Positions 43,901-56,443 are shown, numbered from the stretch's first letter. The stretch: 64,000 nt of DNA from Cephalotus follicularis (GCA_001972305.1 BDDD01000127.1:130242-194241), one strand, 5' to 3'. Notes: a model not told the origin generated them from the letters alone. Numbers and translations are program-made.

Positions 43901-45305
43901 TGACGTAGAAGAAAGTAGTATTGGAATGGAATGAACAATGTCAATGGAGCTTCCAATAGCTCAAACATCATTTGACTTCTGCGCCAATCATGGCTTTACA
44001 AAAAGGAAGTGAAGGTTTTGCCACATACGACCATACATCAGGCAGTGGCCTGAAACAGAATGAATAGGTGATCGCTTACGCCTAAAGGAAATTAAAGCCC
44101 ATGAGAAGAATTAACCAACCCATGATCTGGTGCTGGCAGCAGTAGTATTTACTCTGTGAAAATGGAAGCACTATCAATGTGGTACGAAATTCGAGGTGTA
44201 TACCGATAACAAAAGTTTAAAGTACCTATTTTCAAAGAAGGATTTTATACATGAGACGGAGAAGATGGAGGAATTGTTCAACAGGTACAATTGTGAATCC
44301 AGTACCATATGGCCAAAGCTAGTGTTGTAGCAGACGCGTTAAGTTGTCGTCTAGCTTGTCTCAAAATTCCTTACATACAGGTACATCCAATGTTCTGGGA
44401 GAGAATCCAAGAAGCACATGGTACAGATGGAATACTGCTTGAGGTAGCAATGAATGATCAAGGTGAATTAAAATTTGATTCTGGATTCATGGTGGAAAAT
44501 TTATAAGATCCCGAGACAGAATTTGTATCCTTTAAAGAATTATAGGATGAGCTATTGTCACAAGCTCACCGCTCCAGATTTTCAAAGCATCCGATGATCA
44601 GTAAGATGAACCAGGATATGAAGCTTATTTTGGTAAATGATATGAAGGAATAGTAGGCACTGTTACCCCGGGCTTGCCTTACCACTCAACTTACGGGATC
44701 AATACCTACCTTGAAATGTAGAGTATATACCATGAATCAAAGTAGCGCAACATGAAGCGTCCTGGATTACCAAGAACAATGACTAACCGAAATGCTATAC
44801 GAGTAATTGTTGACTGCTTCTCTACAAGTGCTCTTCTCGTTGCGATCAAAACCACCTACTCCCTTGAACGGATAGCATCTTTGAATATATCAGAGACTGT
44901 AAGGCTCCACAGAGCGCCGATCAATGTAGTGTCTGACAGGGACCCTCATTATTACGTCCCGATTCTGGAAAATTACAAGCAGCTCCTGGTACCCGACAGT
45001 GTTCCAACACTGTTTTCCATCCTCACGTACAAATAGACAGAAAATTTATGTAGATAACCACATAAGAGAACTGCAATTGGCAGTGGGAACCTATTTTTCT
45101 TAAGGTCTCGCCTTTTTGAAGGTATCTTGAGGTTCGGCAAGAAAGGAAAGCTATCTCCTCGCTTTATAGGACCTTTTGGGATCCTTGAAAGAGTAGGTAT
45201 GGCGGCCTACCGACTTGCCTTACCTCCTAATTTATTAAATGCACAGAATGTCTTCCACGTTTCAAGGATAAATAAGTACAAGCCCAACCCTTCTCATGTG
45301 CTTTA
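43901..45305 (+). pseudogene. pol: Gypsy-6 RNase H and integrase, degenerate
   Basis: RNase H remnant KASVVADALSC at about 44311-44345. Integrase core pieces at 44752-45036: VIVDCFSTSALLVAIKTTY and VVSDRDPHY (second aspartate); the segment with the glutamate is not recognisable. C-terminal part at 45125-45305: FGKKGKLSPRFIGPFGILERVG, YRLALPPNLLNAQNVFHVS and NPSHVL. Many stops between. Confidence 0.85.
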
Positions 45306-45518
45306 ATGGAAATCATTACAGTTAGAGACGGACTTGAGCTTGTTGAGACTCCTATCCGAATCCTTGAATGACAAATTAAATAGGTAAGGAGCAAAATTTT
45401 CCGATAGTGGAAGTATGTGGTAATGTCATGGAGTTGGAATAGCTGCAGGGGAATGGAAGAAAGATATGAATGTGACATATCCTCACATGTTTTGACCCTC
45501 TCGGGACAAGATTCCTTT

Positions 45519-45534
45519 AAGGGGGGGAGAGGAT
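45519..45534 (+). other. Polypurine tract of Gypsy-6
   Basis: AAGGGGGGGAGAGGAT directly before TGTAACACCC. Confidence 0.88.
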
Positions 45535-46262
45535 TGTAACACCCATAATTTTATAAAAAAAAATAATGGCTATTGGACTAGGCCGAATGTTTGGCCGAAT
45601 TGTTAAAGGAGAAACGGGGCTCAAAACGTGATATTGTTATTGGGCTTGAAATGGTTATTATTAGTAGTGGGCTGAATTATTAATAAAGAAGAGAAAGTAA
45701 TATTGGGCATTGGGCCTCAAATATATTGATATTGTACTTGGGCTTGATTAGTGTTATTGGGCCGAATTGGATTAAATAAAGTGATGTTGTGCTAAATAGA
45801 ATTAAAGGAGAAGGAAGAAATTGGGCAGCCCACAATGTGAAGGATTTTGTGGGAATTGTATAAAATATTCTAGAGCCTTCTTTGGCTGTCTATAAAAAGG
45901 AGAAATGAGTGAATGAGACGGCTGATGTCCAGGTGAGAAAGAGACAAGGAGAATTTCCTTTGAGTGAGCCAAGGAAGAAGAGTCAGCGGAGACAAGGACC
46001 AACTGAAGGAATTGTGCTGAGCGAAGGACAGTGCTGTAACCTTGCCAAATCCTGGTAGGATATACTTCCTACTCAATGCTTCCATTTCCACTGTGTATTG
46101 TTATAAATGTAAATGATGAATGTTCATGCTAATTCTAGATAAATGTTATGAGTGCAATCATGGGTATGTGTCAGGCGTCGTTATTCACCCTTGGTGTGCT
46201 TCCTTTACCTACTCACCACGCAGTGGGCAAAGCCACAGCGTGTGCGCCAAGCTCACCCATGC
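45535..46262 (+). repeat. Gypsy-6 right (3') LTR, first piece
   Basis: Matches 38854-39590 of the left LTR, TATA box included (45890-45900). Stops at the CATGC target site (46258-46262) of the solo Del LTR. Confidence 0.92.
45890..45900 (+). promoter_or_regulatory. Candidate TATA box of the Gypsy-6 right LTR
   Basis: CTATAAAAAGG, the same word as in the left LTR. Confidence 0.55.
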
Positions 46263-46887
46263 TGTCACGCCTCGGTTTCGGTAAGACAACATTAAAGCGG
46301 TAAAGCAATCAACCAACATAATTCAGCTTATGCGATTTTACGTATAAACAAAACCTTTTAATAGCGGAAGCAACAACATGAAATAAGCTGAATTTAAATA
46401 TGTATCACGCATCCCATACTACGTGATACACAAAATGTTTATATAAAAACCCAACATCATGTCGATCGCCCATAAATGAAGCGTGATAATACAGTACAAA
46501 ATGAAATAAACTATGGTATCCATCAATACATGACAGATATAAAATCCACGTTACAATAATCCAAATAACAAAACATTGTTCCTTAATCCAGATAACATAA
46601 TCATGGAGAAACAATTCAGTCTTCTCCTTAAGTCTCCTTGCGAGCTCCATATCAAATCCCACTCCATCAATCTGTTACAGTAGGGGATTAGCCTTTGTCC
46701 TCATTCGGCTAAGTGAAAAAATTCATAAATGCAGTTCGAGGTATATGATAATGGGTATCATGAATGGATGCATCATGATGCAGTACAGTATATATATATA
46801 TATATCGTGGTAAATACATATGTAACATATATGCATGTTCACAGTACAGGTATAACCTCATAAGGCTACATCAACACAAGCAGTAAG
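46263..46887 (-). repeat. Solo Del LTR, left piece
   Basis: Matches 18052-18680 of Del-2 (GCATCCCATACTACGTG, TTTGTCCTCA-TCGGCTAAG, GCAGTACAGTATA). A TATATATATATATATAT run lies near 46789-46805. GTAAG at 46883-46887 is the left target copy of Athila-2. Confidence 0.9.
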
Positions 46888-47376
46888 TGTTCACGTATTT
46901 AGAATGTTTTAAAATTTATAGCCACAAGTGCACGGATCATGTGGTAACGGGTCGAACGCAGGGAAACGTAAACTAGTTGTAATCTATCCAACCTAGGCGA
47001 AGTATACCAAATTTGAGCCAAACTATTAAAAACTACTCCCAATTATAAAAAAAAATAAAACAAGAAATTAAGACGTTCATAATTGAAAATGAAAATTTTG
47101 AAATACTAAGAAATAAAGCATGCAATTAATAAAAGTAAAGAGAATATATAATTAAGAAACGGTTTTAGGGTATAGAAACTCACCATAGATTGTATTGAAC
47201 AATTCCATGAAGTTGAACGATCATACCTTGATAAACAACGAGAGCTAGGTCTATACGGAGTGCGGTGGTGATGACAAGACGTATGAGTAGACATGCTAGG
47301 TCTATACGAAGTACGGCAACAGTGGCGGAAAGACGTATGAGTAGACATGCTAGGTCTATACGAAGTGTGTTCGTTG
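46888..47376 (-). repeat. Athila-2 3' LTR, truncated by internal deletion
   Basis: Matches 53260-53755 of the 5' LTR, then diverges at about 47376 into sequence like 850-930 of Athila-1, which is internal. The deletion took the promoter part of the LTR, the GTCGAC array and the polypurine tract. Confidence 0.9.
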
Positions 47377-47529
47377 TGTCCTCAATGCACTAGAAACAAA
47401 CTAAAGAAAAGAAACATGCATGATCACATAAATATAAGAAACAATGCAATAAAATAAAGAACAAAGGGGTACGGTTTACTGGTTATGATCATGGAGGCTC
47501 ATAAAGAGGCTCATGCAAGTCCATGGCTT
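47377..47529 (-). other. Athila-2 remnant between integrase and 3' LTR
   Basis: About 150 bases, A-rich then ATGATCATGGAGGCTC, matching 890-990 of Athila-1. No env-like ORF. Confidence 0.65.
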
Positions 47530-48727
47530 ACATATCTCAAAAACACCATGCGAGAAAACATTTGTAACAATATACGGACCATCCCATCGAGACCTCAATT
47601 TTCCAGGAAACAAATGTAAACGTGAATTATATAAAAGAACCTTGTCTCCTACTTCAAAACTTTTTCGTAAAATCCGCGCATCATGAAAAACCTTGGTTTT
47701 CTCTTCGGAAATCTTTGCATTGTCATACGCGTCATGACGAATTTCTTCTAACTAGGATAATTGAAGTGCACAATGACTACCCACAATGGAACGATCAAAA
47801 TTAAATTGCTTTATCGCCCAAAATGCTCGATGTTCCAATTCCACAGGAAGATGACAAGCTTTACCATACACAAGACGGTAAGGAGATTGACCAAGATCAG
47901 TTTTGAAAGCGGTTCGATAAGCCCATAAAGCATCCACAAGTCGCGTGGACCAATCCTTTCTATTGGGGTTGACTGTTTTTTCGAGAATTTGCTTGATTTG
48001 GCGATTAGATACCTCATACTTGCCAACTTGTTTGGGGATGATATGGTGTGGCGAGTTTGTGAGTGATCCCATATCTTTTCATAAGTGCTTCAAAAGAACG
48101 ATTCCAAAAATGAGTACCACGATCACTTATAATGGCACGTGGGGTGCCAAAACAAGAAAAAATATGCCCCTTGAGAAATTTAACAACAACAGAGTTGTCA
48201 TTGGTTCGACAAGGAATCGCCTCAATCCACTTTGAAACATAATCAACAGCTAGAAGAATGTATAAGTTTCCAAACAAATTGGGAAACGGACCCATAAAAT
48301 CAATTCCCCACACATCAAAAATCTCGACCGTCAAAATCGGTGTCAAAGGCATCATATTTCGTTTCGTCACACGGCCTAAAGCTTGACACGAAGCACAAGC
48401 CTTACAGTACTGAAATGCATCTTTAAAAATCGTCGGCCAATAAAAACCACATTGTAAAACCTTAGCCGCTGTCTTGGTAGGGTCGAGATGACCACCACAT
48501 GCTTGATCATGACAAAAAGATAGAACTGAGCGATGCTCATGATCAGGAACACAGCGTCGCAAAATCAAGTCCAGACATGCTTTAAAAAGATAAGGATCAT
48601 CCCAATAAAAATGTTTAACTTGAGACAGAAACCTATGCCGTACTTGAGCAAACCATTCCGAGGGTACACTTCCCGTTACAAGATAATGAACTATGTCTGC
48701 ATACCATGGTTCACTCTCAACGTGCAT
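47530..48727 (-). pseudogene. pol: Athila-2 integrase, one frameshift
   Basis: The 238-residue frame at 48014-48727 has the HHCC zinc-binding region ([18 protein letters not shown]), first aspartate in GIDFMGPF near 48300 and second in SDRGTHF near 48122. One extra base near 48022 shifts the frame just before the glutamate segment; the following frame (47752-48072) continues [14 protein letters not shown] and [15 protein letters not shown]. The C-terminal part ([12 protein letters not shown]) continues to about 47530. The three catalytic residues are present but in two frames. Confidence 0.92.
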
Positions 48728-49198
48728 AATTTGCTCATCAGGAAAACTCTCATTAATCAGACCATGGACCTCGGGTGCATTGGAAAGTCAGGATAAATGG
48801 TCGGCTACCAAATTCTCAGTTCCTTTCTTGTCTCGAATTTCAACGTCAAACTCTTGAAGGAGTAGAACCCACCGGATAAGACGTGCTTTCGCATCTTTTT
48901 TACTCATGAGATGCCGAATTGCAGCATGATCTGTATACACAATCACATGTGATCCTAAAAGATACGATCGAAACTTCTCAAGAGCAAAGACCACAGCTAA
49001 GAATTCCTTCTCAGTGGTCATGTAATTCAATTGCACATCGGAAAGGGTCCTACTAGCATAATAAATGACGTGAGGTAGTTTATTCATTTTTTGTCCGAGA
49101 ACAGCTCCAATGGCACTGTCGGAAGCATCGCACATGATCTCAAAAGGCTCAGTCAAAATGGGTGCCTGAATGATAGGAGCGGAAGTGAGCTCCTTCTT
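48728..49198 (-). pseudogene. pol: Athila-2 RNase H
   Basis: Open piece 48788-49156: [72 protein letters not shown] end. It is closed by TGA where Athila-1 has arginine (CGA to TGA, the change expected from decay of a methylated C) and separated from RT by the stop at 49199-49201. Confidence 0.92.
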
Positions 49199-51601
49199 TT
49201 AGCGGTCAAATGCTACTAGGCACTCACCAGAGAAAACAAAATCTTGATCCTTCGCTAGGAGCGAAGTCAAGGGGTGTGCGACCTTGCTAAAATCCCTGAT
49301 GAACCTTCGATAAAAACCCGCATGTCCGAGGAATGCTCGGATATCTTTCACATTACGAGGTGGAGGTAAATGCTTGATGACTTCAATTTTTTCTTTATCT
49401 ACTTGAATTCCTTCTTTTGACACTGCATGTCCAAGAACGATGCCCTTCTTCACCACGAAATTGCACTTTTCCCAATGAAGCTCTAAATTCTTCTCTCGAC
49501 TTCTTTCGAGTACTAATTTTAGGTGATGAAGGCATTGAGAAAAGGAGGAACCATGTACAGAAAAGTCATCCATAAATACTTCAAGAAAGTCTTCCACCAT
49601 GTCAGAGAAAATACTCATCATGCACCTTTGGAAGGTAGCGGGAGCATTGCAAAGGCCAAACGGCATGCGTCGGTAAGCAAATGTTCCGAAAGGGCATGTG
49701 AACGTGGTTTTCTCTTGATCGTGCGGAGCGATGGGAATTTGATTGTATCCGGAGTACCCATCGAGAAAACAATAATACTCATGACCAGCCAACCTATCTA
49801 GCATTTGATCGATAAACAGAAGTGGAAAGTGATCCTTCCAGGTGGCTGTATTCAACTTTCGGTATTCAATGCACACCCTCCATCCAGTTTGGATTTTTGT
49901 AGGAAGTAAATCATCAGTGGAGGATTGCACTACCGTTACTCCGGATTTCTTTCGGACAACGTGGACGGGACTCACCCATTGGCTATCCGAAATGGGGTAG
50001 ATGATCCCATTGTCCATCCACTTCAAGATTTTTTTTTGGATGGCTTCTTTCATCAAGGGATTTGCTCTTCGCTGAGGTTGTCTAGAAGGTTTGGATCCTT
50101 CTATGAGATTTATGCGATGCTCGCAAATGGAAGGGCTAATTCCTTTGATGTCAGCCATCGTCCAACCAATTGCCTCTTTGTTTTCTTTGTGTAGGTCGAT
50201 AACCTCTTCTTCCTGACTGGGACTAAGCTCAGATGAAATGATAACAGGAAGAGTTTGGTTGTCACCTAGAACCGAGTATTTCAATGTAGAGGGCAATTCT
50301 TTGAGATCAAGTTTCGGAGGCTCCTCAATTGATGGTTTAGGCAAGGATGTGGACAAGGGGACCACTGGCTCTAATGGTTGCATACTAAACACATCAATGA
50401 AATCACCTCCATCGACGTCCTCTAAATCCCGCATGCAACCATTAAATTTTCCATCAAAATCAATGTCGAAGTGGGTATCAATATAATCGGGAAATGCATG
50501 GATTGCATTCAATTCATCGAAATCTCTGGAATGCTTACCCAATCGGAAAACATTAAAATCCACGGATGTATTTCCAAAGCTCAATCTCATCAGACCATTT
50601 CGACAATTGATTAACGCATTGCTTGTAGCGAGGAAAGGTCTACCAAGGATAATAGGAATTTGATCATTTAAGTTTGCAACAGGCTGGGTGTCTAGGACGA
50701 CGAAGTCAACAGGAAAGAAAAACTCTCCAATCTTTATCAACACATCCTCAATTTTTCCTCGTGGGACCTTCACAGACCTATCTGCTAATTGCAATGTCAT
50801 CGTGGTAGGTCTTAACTCTCCTAATCCAAGCTTCTCATAGACCGATGACGGCAACAAGTTCACACTTGCTCCTAAATCGACCAAGGCATGCTCAATTTTT
50901 GTGTTTCCAATAACACAAGCGATTGTTGGGCAGCCAGGGTCTTTATAGTTTCGCATCGTGGGTTGCGAAAATAGTGCACTAATGTTGGCTGCCAAGAAAG
51001 CCTTTTTCGGAGTCTGAAGGATCCTTTTTTTCGTGCATAAGTCTTTTAGGAATTTTGCGTAAGAGGGCACCTGTTCAATGGCTTCAAGCAATGGGATATT
51101 AATTTGAACTTGCTTAAATGTTTCAATAATTTTCTCCATTGCTGGGGCTTTCTTATTTTGCAATCTTTTTGGAAAGGGAGCTGGTGGGTCAAATGAATGT
51201 TTTAGCTCCTCGACCGGTCGTTTCTTTTCATCCTCTTGTTCCTTCCTCAAATCATCATGCGCATTCAATTGCATTGGTTGCACGGATGGGTCAGCCAATG
51301 GTTCTTGATAATTTTCTTGCGCTAATGATTCCTCCATTTGCTCGCTCATGTTCTCCGTTTGATCCGCTGGATGGTATTCATGTCCACTCCTTAGGGCAAA
51401 AACTTGTTTTGATGGACCCGAGGAGGAAGCTAAATTTTGCGGATTTACAGGTTGTTGGATTTGAGCGGAATGGTTTAAGGCAGCCCTAGGATTTGGGTCA
51501 GGTTGTGAGGGCATTTTTCTTTTTTCTCTTTCGTGCAGAGCGGATGCTACTTGTGAAATTTGTTTTTCCATGTTATTCTGACTAGTTATCACAGTGCTCA
51601 C
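49199..51601 (-). pseudogene. pol: Athila-2 gag tail, protease and reverse transcriptase (800-residue open frame)
   Basis: Longest ORF of the window. Residues 1-160 are a charged gag tail rich in Q, E and P; the protease active site is D242 in LVDLGASVNLLP, with IILGRPFLAT following; RT begins near residue 475 (MADIKGISPSICEHRI) with WVSPVHVV, VCIEYRKLN, MPFGLCNAPATFQRCMMS and the active-site box VFMDDFSVHG at about 676-679. The frame ends at TAA where Athila-1 has leucine (TTA). All expected motifs of protease and RT are intact, so only the surrounding breaks stop a full polyprotein. The tail's first codons are entered by a frameshift from gag near 51600. Confidence 0.94.
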
Positions 51602-52890
51602 AGAAGTTCCATGCTCTTTTCTAACGCCGAAATCCTAGACGGATCCTCCCTTTGGTTTGGCAATCCAGATGTTTTTTGATTTGAGAATTGATTTTGTGGT
51701 GGGAACGAAGGTCGAATAGTATTCGAATTTTGGGAGAACCTTGGAAATGTCTGCTGTGGGGCAGACTGGCTAGGGAAGCTCGAAGGATGTCCCAAAAAGT
51801 GTGGAGGTAGGGAACCAACGCTAGAAGGCTACCCCAAAAAGCTGGATTGTCCTCGCATGTTTTGCCCTTGACTCCATGAGAAGTTTGGATGATTTTGCCA
51901 ACCCGGATTGTAAGTGTTACTATACGGGTTGTATTGGTTCATTGCAGACACATTCTCAGGAGTATATTGGCTATCAATATAGTTTTGGCATTCTTCAAAA
52001 ACATGATTTGGGGACTGGCACCAAGAATAGATAGGGGTGTTTTGATTGATTTGATTTAGTTGTGTGGAACCCCTAATAAGTGATTCTAGTCTCGTCATGA
52101 GGCTGTCTAACTGTGCCTCTTTAGCAACTGCTCCTTCTATAACGTACCCTTTACTTGGAAATGCTCTTTCGGAAACTTGAGCTGACTCCCACTCTCTAGT
52201 TCTCTCACCCAAATCTAAAAGGAAATTCCATGCATCGTTTTCATCAGTGTACGAGGTGAACCCATCGGGACACATAGATTCGACCAATTGCTTGGTCTAG
52301 TAGTCGATCCCTTCATAGATGATTTGGCGTAAATGCCACGCGTTCAAACCATGATGAGGACACTCTAAGAGAAGATCCTTGAAACGTTCCATACACCTAG
52401 AAAACGATTCATTGGGTTTTTGACGAAACTGGAGAATGTCGTTCCTAAGTTTATTGGTTTTATGAAGCAGAAAGAATTTCTTTAGGAACGAGAGAGTGAA
52501 CTGATCCCAAGTGGAGATGGAATTAGTTGGGAGACTGTAGAGCCATTTCTTAGCTCCGTCTTTAGGAGTAAAATTTATGAATCGCAACTTAATATCATCG
52601 TCAGATAGTTGCTGAAGTTTCATGAGGGCACATACCTCCTCGAACTCGCGAAGGAAAAGATATGCATCCTCATTAGGTACACCATGAAAATGCGGGAGCA
52701 TGCTAATGAACTGTGATTTTAACTCAAAATTCTTCCCGTTAGGTGCAGGCAACAGGATACTGGATGGTTGCGCTATCCTAGCGGGGTAGAATTTATCGCG
52801 AAGAGTTTGAAGTGGGCGTGCGTCCGCCATTGGTCTAGGTTGATTAATTCTTTCTAAGCGATGGTTTGGACCACGCACCCAATCGGTCAA
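51598..52890 (-). pseudogene. gag: Athila-2 gag, two in-frame stops
   Basis: One reading frame from ATG 52828-52830 (MADARPLQ; an in-frame ATG also exists at 52888-52890) to about 51598. Capsid blocks NEDAYLFLREFEEVCALMKL, KKWLYSLPTNSISTWDQF and NESFSRCMERFKDLLLECPHHGL. TAG at 52297-52299 and another stop at about 51829 interrupt it. The zinc knuckle is degenerate: YSWCQSPNHVFEEC has tyrosine where Athila-1 keeps the first cysteine. A P/Q/N-rich segment follows (NQYNPYSNTYNPGWQNHPN). Confidence 0.92.
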
Positions 52891-53237
52891 AAACTAACTT
52901 AAATGGAATCCTAAACTAATGGTAAAAATAAAACTAAGCTTATGCGGAGAATTATCTTAGCAAAATTAGGGTTTGTTAAAAGCTTATGCAAAGATTTTGA
53001 AAATTTGTTTTTAAAGCTTATGCAATTCCCTAATTAAACTAAGCTAACGGAAACACAAAGGTTAAGGCAAGAAACCTAATTTTATCTACGTTAGAAAATT
53101 GTTAAAGTTTATGCAAATGAGGTTAGGGGTTGTTAAAAGTTATGCTGAACCTATTTAAACTAAATTACAATTGTTAGAAAACGAAAAAATAAATACTACG
53201 AATCAGTCAAATAAATTTAAACTAATTTAAACGTTTT
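52891..53237 (-). other. Athila-2 5' leader
   Basis: About 350 bases between primer site and gag, with repeated AAAGCTTATGC and AAAGTTATGC words. No ORF. Matches Athila-1 up to about 5090. Confidence 0.75.
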
Positions 53238-53253
53238 CCCGGCAACGGTGCCA
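53238..53253 (-). other. Primer binding site of Athila-2 (tRNA-Asp type)
   Basis: Minus strand reads TGGCACCGTTGCCGGG, six bases after the LTR end. It differs at one base from the site complementary to plant tRNA-Asp(GTC), which Athila elements commonly use. Confidence 0.85.
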
Positions 53254-53614
53254 AAAACTTGTTCACGTATTTAGAATGTTTTAAAATTTATAGCCGCAAG
53301 TGCACGGATCATGCTGTAACGGGTCGAACGCAGGAAAACGTAAACTAGATATAATCTATCCAACCTAGGCGAAGTATACCAAATTTGAGCCAAACTATTA
53401 AAAACTACTCCTAATTATAAAAAAAATAAAACAAGAAATTAAGACGTTGATAATTGAAAACGTCAAATTTGAAATACTAAGAAATAAAGCATGCAATTAA
53501 TAAAAGTAAAGAGAATATATAACTAAGAAACGGTTTTAGGTTATAGAAACTCACCATAGATTGTATTGAACAATTCCATGAAGTTGAACGATTATACCTT
53601 GATAATCAACGAGA

Positions 53615-53767
53615 GCTAGGTCTATACGGAGTGCGGTGGTGATGACAAGTCGTATGAGTAGACATGCTAGGTCTATACGAAGTACGGCAACAGTGGTGGC
53701 AAGACGTATGAGTAGACATGCTAGGTCTATATGAAGTGTGTTCGTTGCGATAAATCGTATGAGTAGA
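53615..53767. repeat. 51-bp triplicate repeat in the Athila-2 5' LTR
   Basis: Units start at 53615, 53666 and 53717, each beginning GCTAGGTCTATA and ending CGTATGAGTAGACAT. It lies downstream of the TATA box in element orientation, so it would be transcribed. Confidence 0.92.
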
Positions 53768-54063
53768 CTCCATTGAATTAAGCACCATTTATTCGCCAAC
53801 TTTCAGCTTCACCGACAAGATGTTTGTGGATTTTAATTAGACAGACAAAGTGTGTGCGAAGGCAGAAATATTGAAGAAAAAATCAAATATTCAAGGATTT
53901 TTATTGATGGAATTGAAACAATAACAATCTAGGCTTGTTCTTCCCTAAAACCTTGAAAGGTTTAGCTCCTAAACATTGTTAAAACAAAACTAAATTGATA
54001 AAGAGAAATTAGGGTTCTTCAGACTCTTCACTACTCTACTTACTGATTTGGCCGGCATTGCTT

Positions 54064-54075
54064 AGTTTTTATACT
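54064..54075 (-). promoter_or_regulatory. Candidate TATA box of the Athila-2 5' LTR
   Basis: Minus strand reads AGTATAAAAACT, about 80 bases downstream of the GTCGAC array in element orientation. Confidence 0.55.
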
Positions 54076-54158
54076 AAAAAATTGATCAAAAACGGAATAA
54101 AAGCAATCCTAGTTAAAAAATATGGCAAAAATCTAATCTTTCTATTTATGCTGAAGAG

Positions 54159-54450
54159 AAAGACGTCGACTTCTTTGTAAAGGCGTCGATGCGTTTCTTG
54201 AAAAAATCGCGTTTTGCTGAGATACGAGTGAAAGACGTCGACTCCTATGAAGAAAGACGTCGACGCGATTTAGTCCAAAGTTACAGGTCGATTTTACTTA
54301 AAGAAGTCGATACTTTTCTTGAAAGACGTCAATCCCTCCTTCATAGTAAGTTGTATTGCCCAGAAAAGACGTAGACTTTTTATGAAAGGCGTCGAAGAGA
54401 TTGTTTAAACCCAGAAAAGACATAGATGCATATGAAAGGAGTAGACTCTT
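54159..54450. repeat. GTCGAC array in the Athila-2 5' LTR
   Basis: About nine motif copies (AAAGACGTCGACTTCTTT, GGCGTCGATGCG, GACGTCGACGCG and decayed GACGTAGAC), 205-495 bases from the LTR start. Confidence 0.82.
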
Positions 54451-55259
54451 TTGACCTGTTTTCTGCAGAATTTGTCCATTCTTCAAACTTTACTCTTTTA
54501 AGCTCAAATTTGCACACTTTTGGGTAGTATTCTTGCACTTTGGTCTTATTGCACTTGTACCTGAAAATCAATATAACACAACCAAAGTAGTCTATTCCAA
54601 GCATAAAAATATCACAAATAACGCATTAAAAACAACACATTTTTATGCTAAACAGTAAGTATGTCCCAAAAAGGAACCAGACAAACAAGACGTCACGACC
54701 GTCGCCACCTCCTGGCCCCAACATAATGCACTCTCACCCCATCCCCGTTTGTGAACGGTTTTGAGGCAAGTCCTCCGTACAGGTTGCTTAGCACGACGAC
54801 TAAACAATCAACAGGTTACTAGCACAGTGTCTAATAATCAACAAGCACAAACACCGTACAGTACAAGTCAAGCAATAAAATATAATTACTTGATCAAATA
54901 TATTTGTTTAAAATATATTACTCTGTTCTCAGGTTGTGATAAGTTATAAAACTTAAAATAAGATAGTTCGATTGTATAACCAATCCTTTAAACATTTCCC
55001 CATCTTTGGAAAATACTTTCCCCAGTCATTTGAAAAAATATATATTTATTTGGAAAATATACATTTTCGTACAATTAATGATTATAATAATCATGCAAGC
55101 TTTTCAAAATGGTTAACACTTTTTAGCAATCAACCACAATTCAATTCACAGTTCAGTAACAATGCAAACATATGCTCAGAATGTATCTAGGATCGTTTCT
55201 AGAGTTGTTTCGAGTCTAACGGGTCCCATTTGAGTATAACCTTTTCAACAGGGGAATAA

Positions 55260-55684
55260 GCATCGAAGCATATCCCTTGGGCGTCAACGTCTTTACCCTA
55301 AGGCACCAGCGTTTCGTGTAGCTATTCCAGGCGTTTTATGACCAAAGACATCGATGCTTTTCCAAAGACGTCGATGTCTTTATGATACCTGGGGGTATTA
55401 GTTCGCGAATCTTGATTCTAGGGGGAAGAATCCGGCCCTTAAATCTTCACCCAAACAAATATTTTCCTCTTACCATGTAAGGTGTGCTACTGGTTATCAA
55501 AATACGTAACCAAATATCAATTCATGAACAAGTCAGGCAAACAAAAGTAGGCATTTCACCGTCCACATCGAACACTAAGGTTCTGCAATTTTCCAGAAAA
55601 GGCGTCGATGTCCTACCAAAACATCGACGTCTGTCATTTTCACACACGAAGGCATCGATGTCTTTATGTAGGCATCGACGCCTA
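55260..55684. repeat. GTCGAC array, cluster 2 of the solo Del LTR
   Basis: About ten copies, 1115-1540 bases from the LTR start, including GGCATCGACGCC and GACGTCGATGTC. Confidence 0.8.
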
Positions 55685-56443
55685 TTCAGCCAAGAAAGTC
55701 ATATCCATGGTTTTAACACACTAGGACATTACCAATCCATCCTTTACACAAGCCAATTCGAATATTCATGTAAATTACACATGCATGGTTACTCTGTACA
55801 TCACTGCAGTCATCACAACAAATCCAAAGATTTTAATTCATCCGTTAACATGCAATTCATCAATGGCATTTCATTATCTTAAAACTCAAAATGCATGTAT
55901 AAAGTTCACCACTTTCCCCTACCTTGTTGTTCCAAGTTAGGAACTAGAAAGTCCACCCCTTTAAGTCCTAGAATCCGGTCTTAGTAGCTCCAAGATTCGT
56001 CCACAGTTGCAATCCCAGGAGCTCCAAGGTCCAACAATGGTGGAATCCCTCTCACTTTTTCTTCCAGTTTTCTCCCAACTCTCTAGTCTCTTTCCTTTTT
56101 ATTTCTCACAGTGTTTAGCTAAGAAGGAAGGAAAGGAAGAGGTGTTTTATGCTGGCAGGAATCCTTTCCTTCTCTCTTGGTTCACAGGCACCCATACACA
56201 CCCGTGCTCTCCTCTCCCCTTCTTGTTTTGGCTCATTTCCTTTCCCAATCTACAGGTTGCAGATGAAGATGGCACATCCTTTTAGCATGCACTATGTCAA
56301 GGACACGTTTTGGAGCATGCCTGGCAACACACCAGCATGCTCAACACGTCGCTTCGTGCATGTCAAGAAGCCTGGATGATGCCTCAAGACTTGTCCCTTT
56401 GCATGTTATTCTGTCAGTGCATAACGTGACTGATATTCTTTTC

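Larger units (their letters stand above)
46888..54654 (-). mobile_element. Athila-2: best-preserved Athila-type element, GTAAG target duplication
   Basis: Complete insertion bounded by TGTTCACG...GCTAAACA with GTAAG at 46883-46887 and 54655-54659. Read right to left: 5' LTR, tRNA-Asp type primer site, gag, protease, RT, RNase H, integrase, then a deletion that removed the polypurine tract and more than half of the 3' LTR. In the first 120 bases the two LTRs differ at 6 places. Coding lesions are few: in-frame stops at about 52297, 51829, 49200 and 48788, and frameshifts near 51600 and 48020. Confidence 0.94.
53260..54654 (-). repeat. Athila-2 5' LTR, complete (1395 bp)
   Basis: From TGTTCACG to GCTAAACA on the plus strand. 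In element orientation: GTCGAC array (54450-54159), TATA box near 54070, then the 51-bp triplicate (53767-53615). Confidence 0.95.

Noticed and set aside
46789..46805. TA run as origin or cruciform.
   Set aside because: A short microsatellite in a Del LTR; a shorter run is at the same place in relatives.
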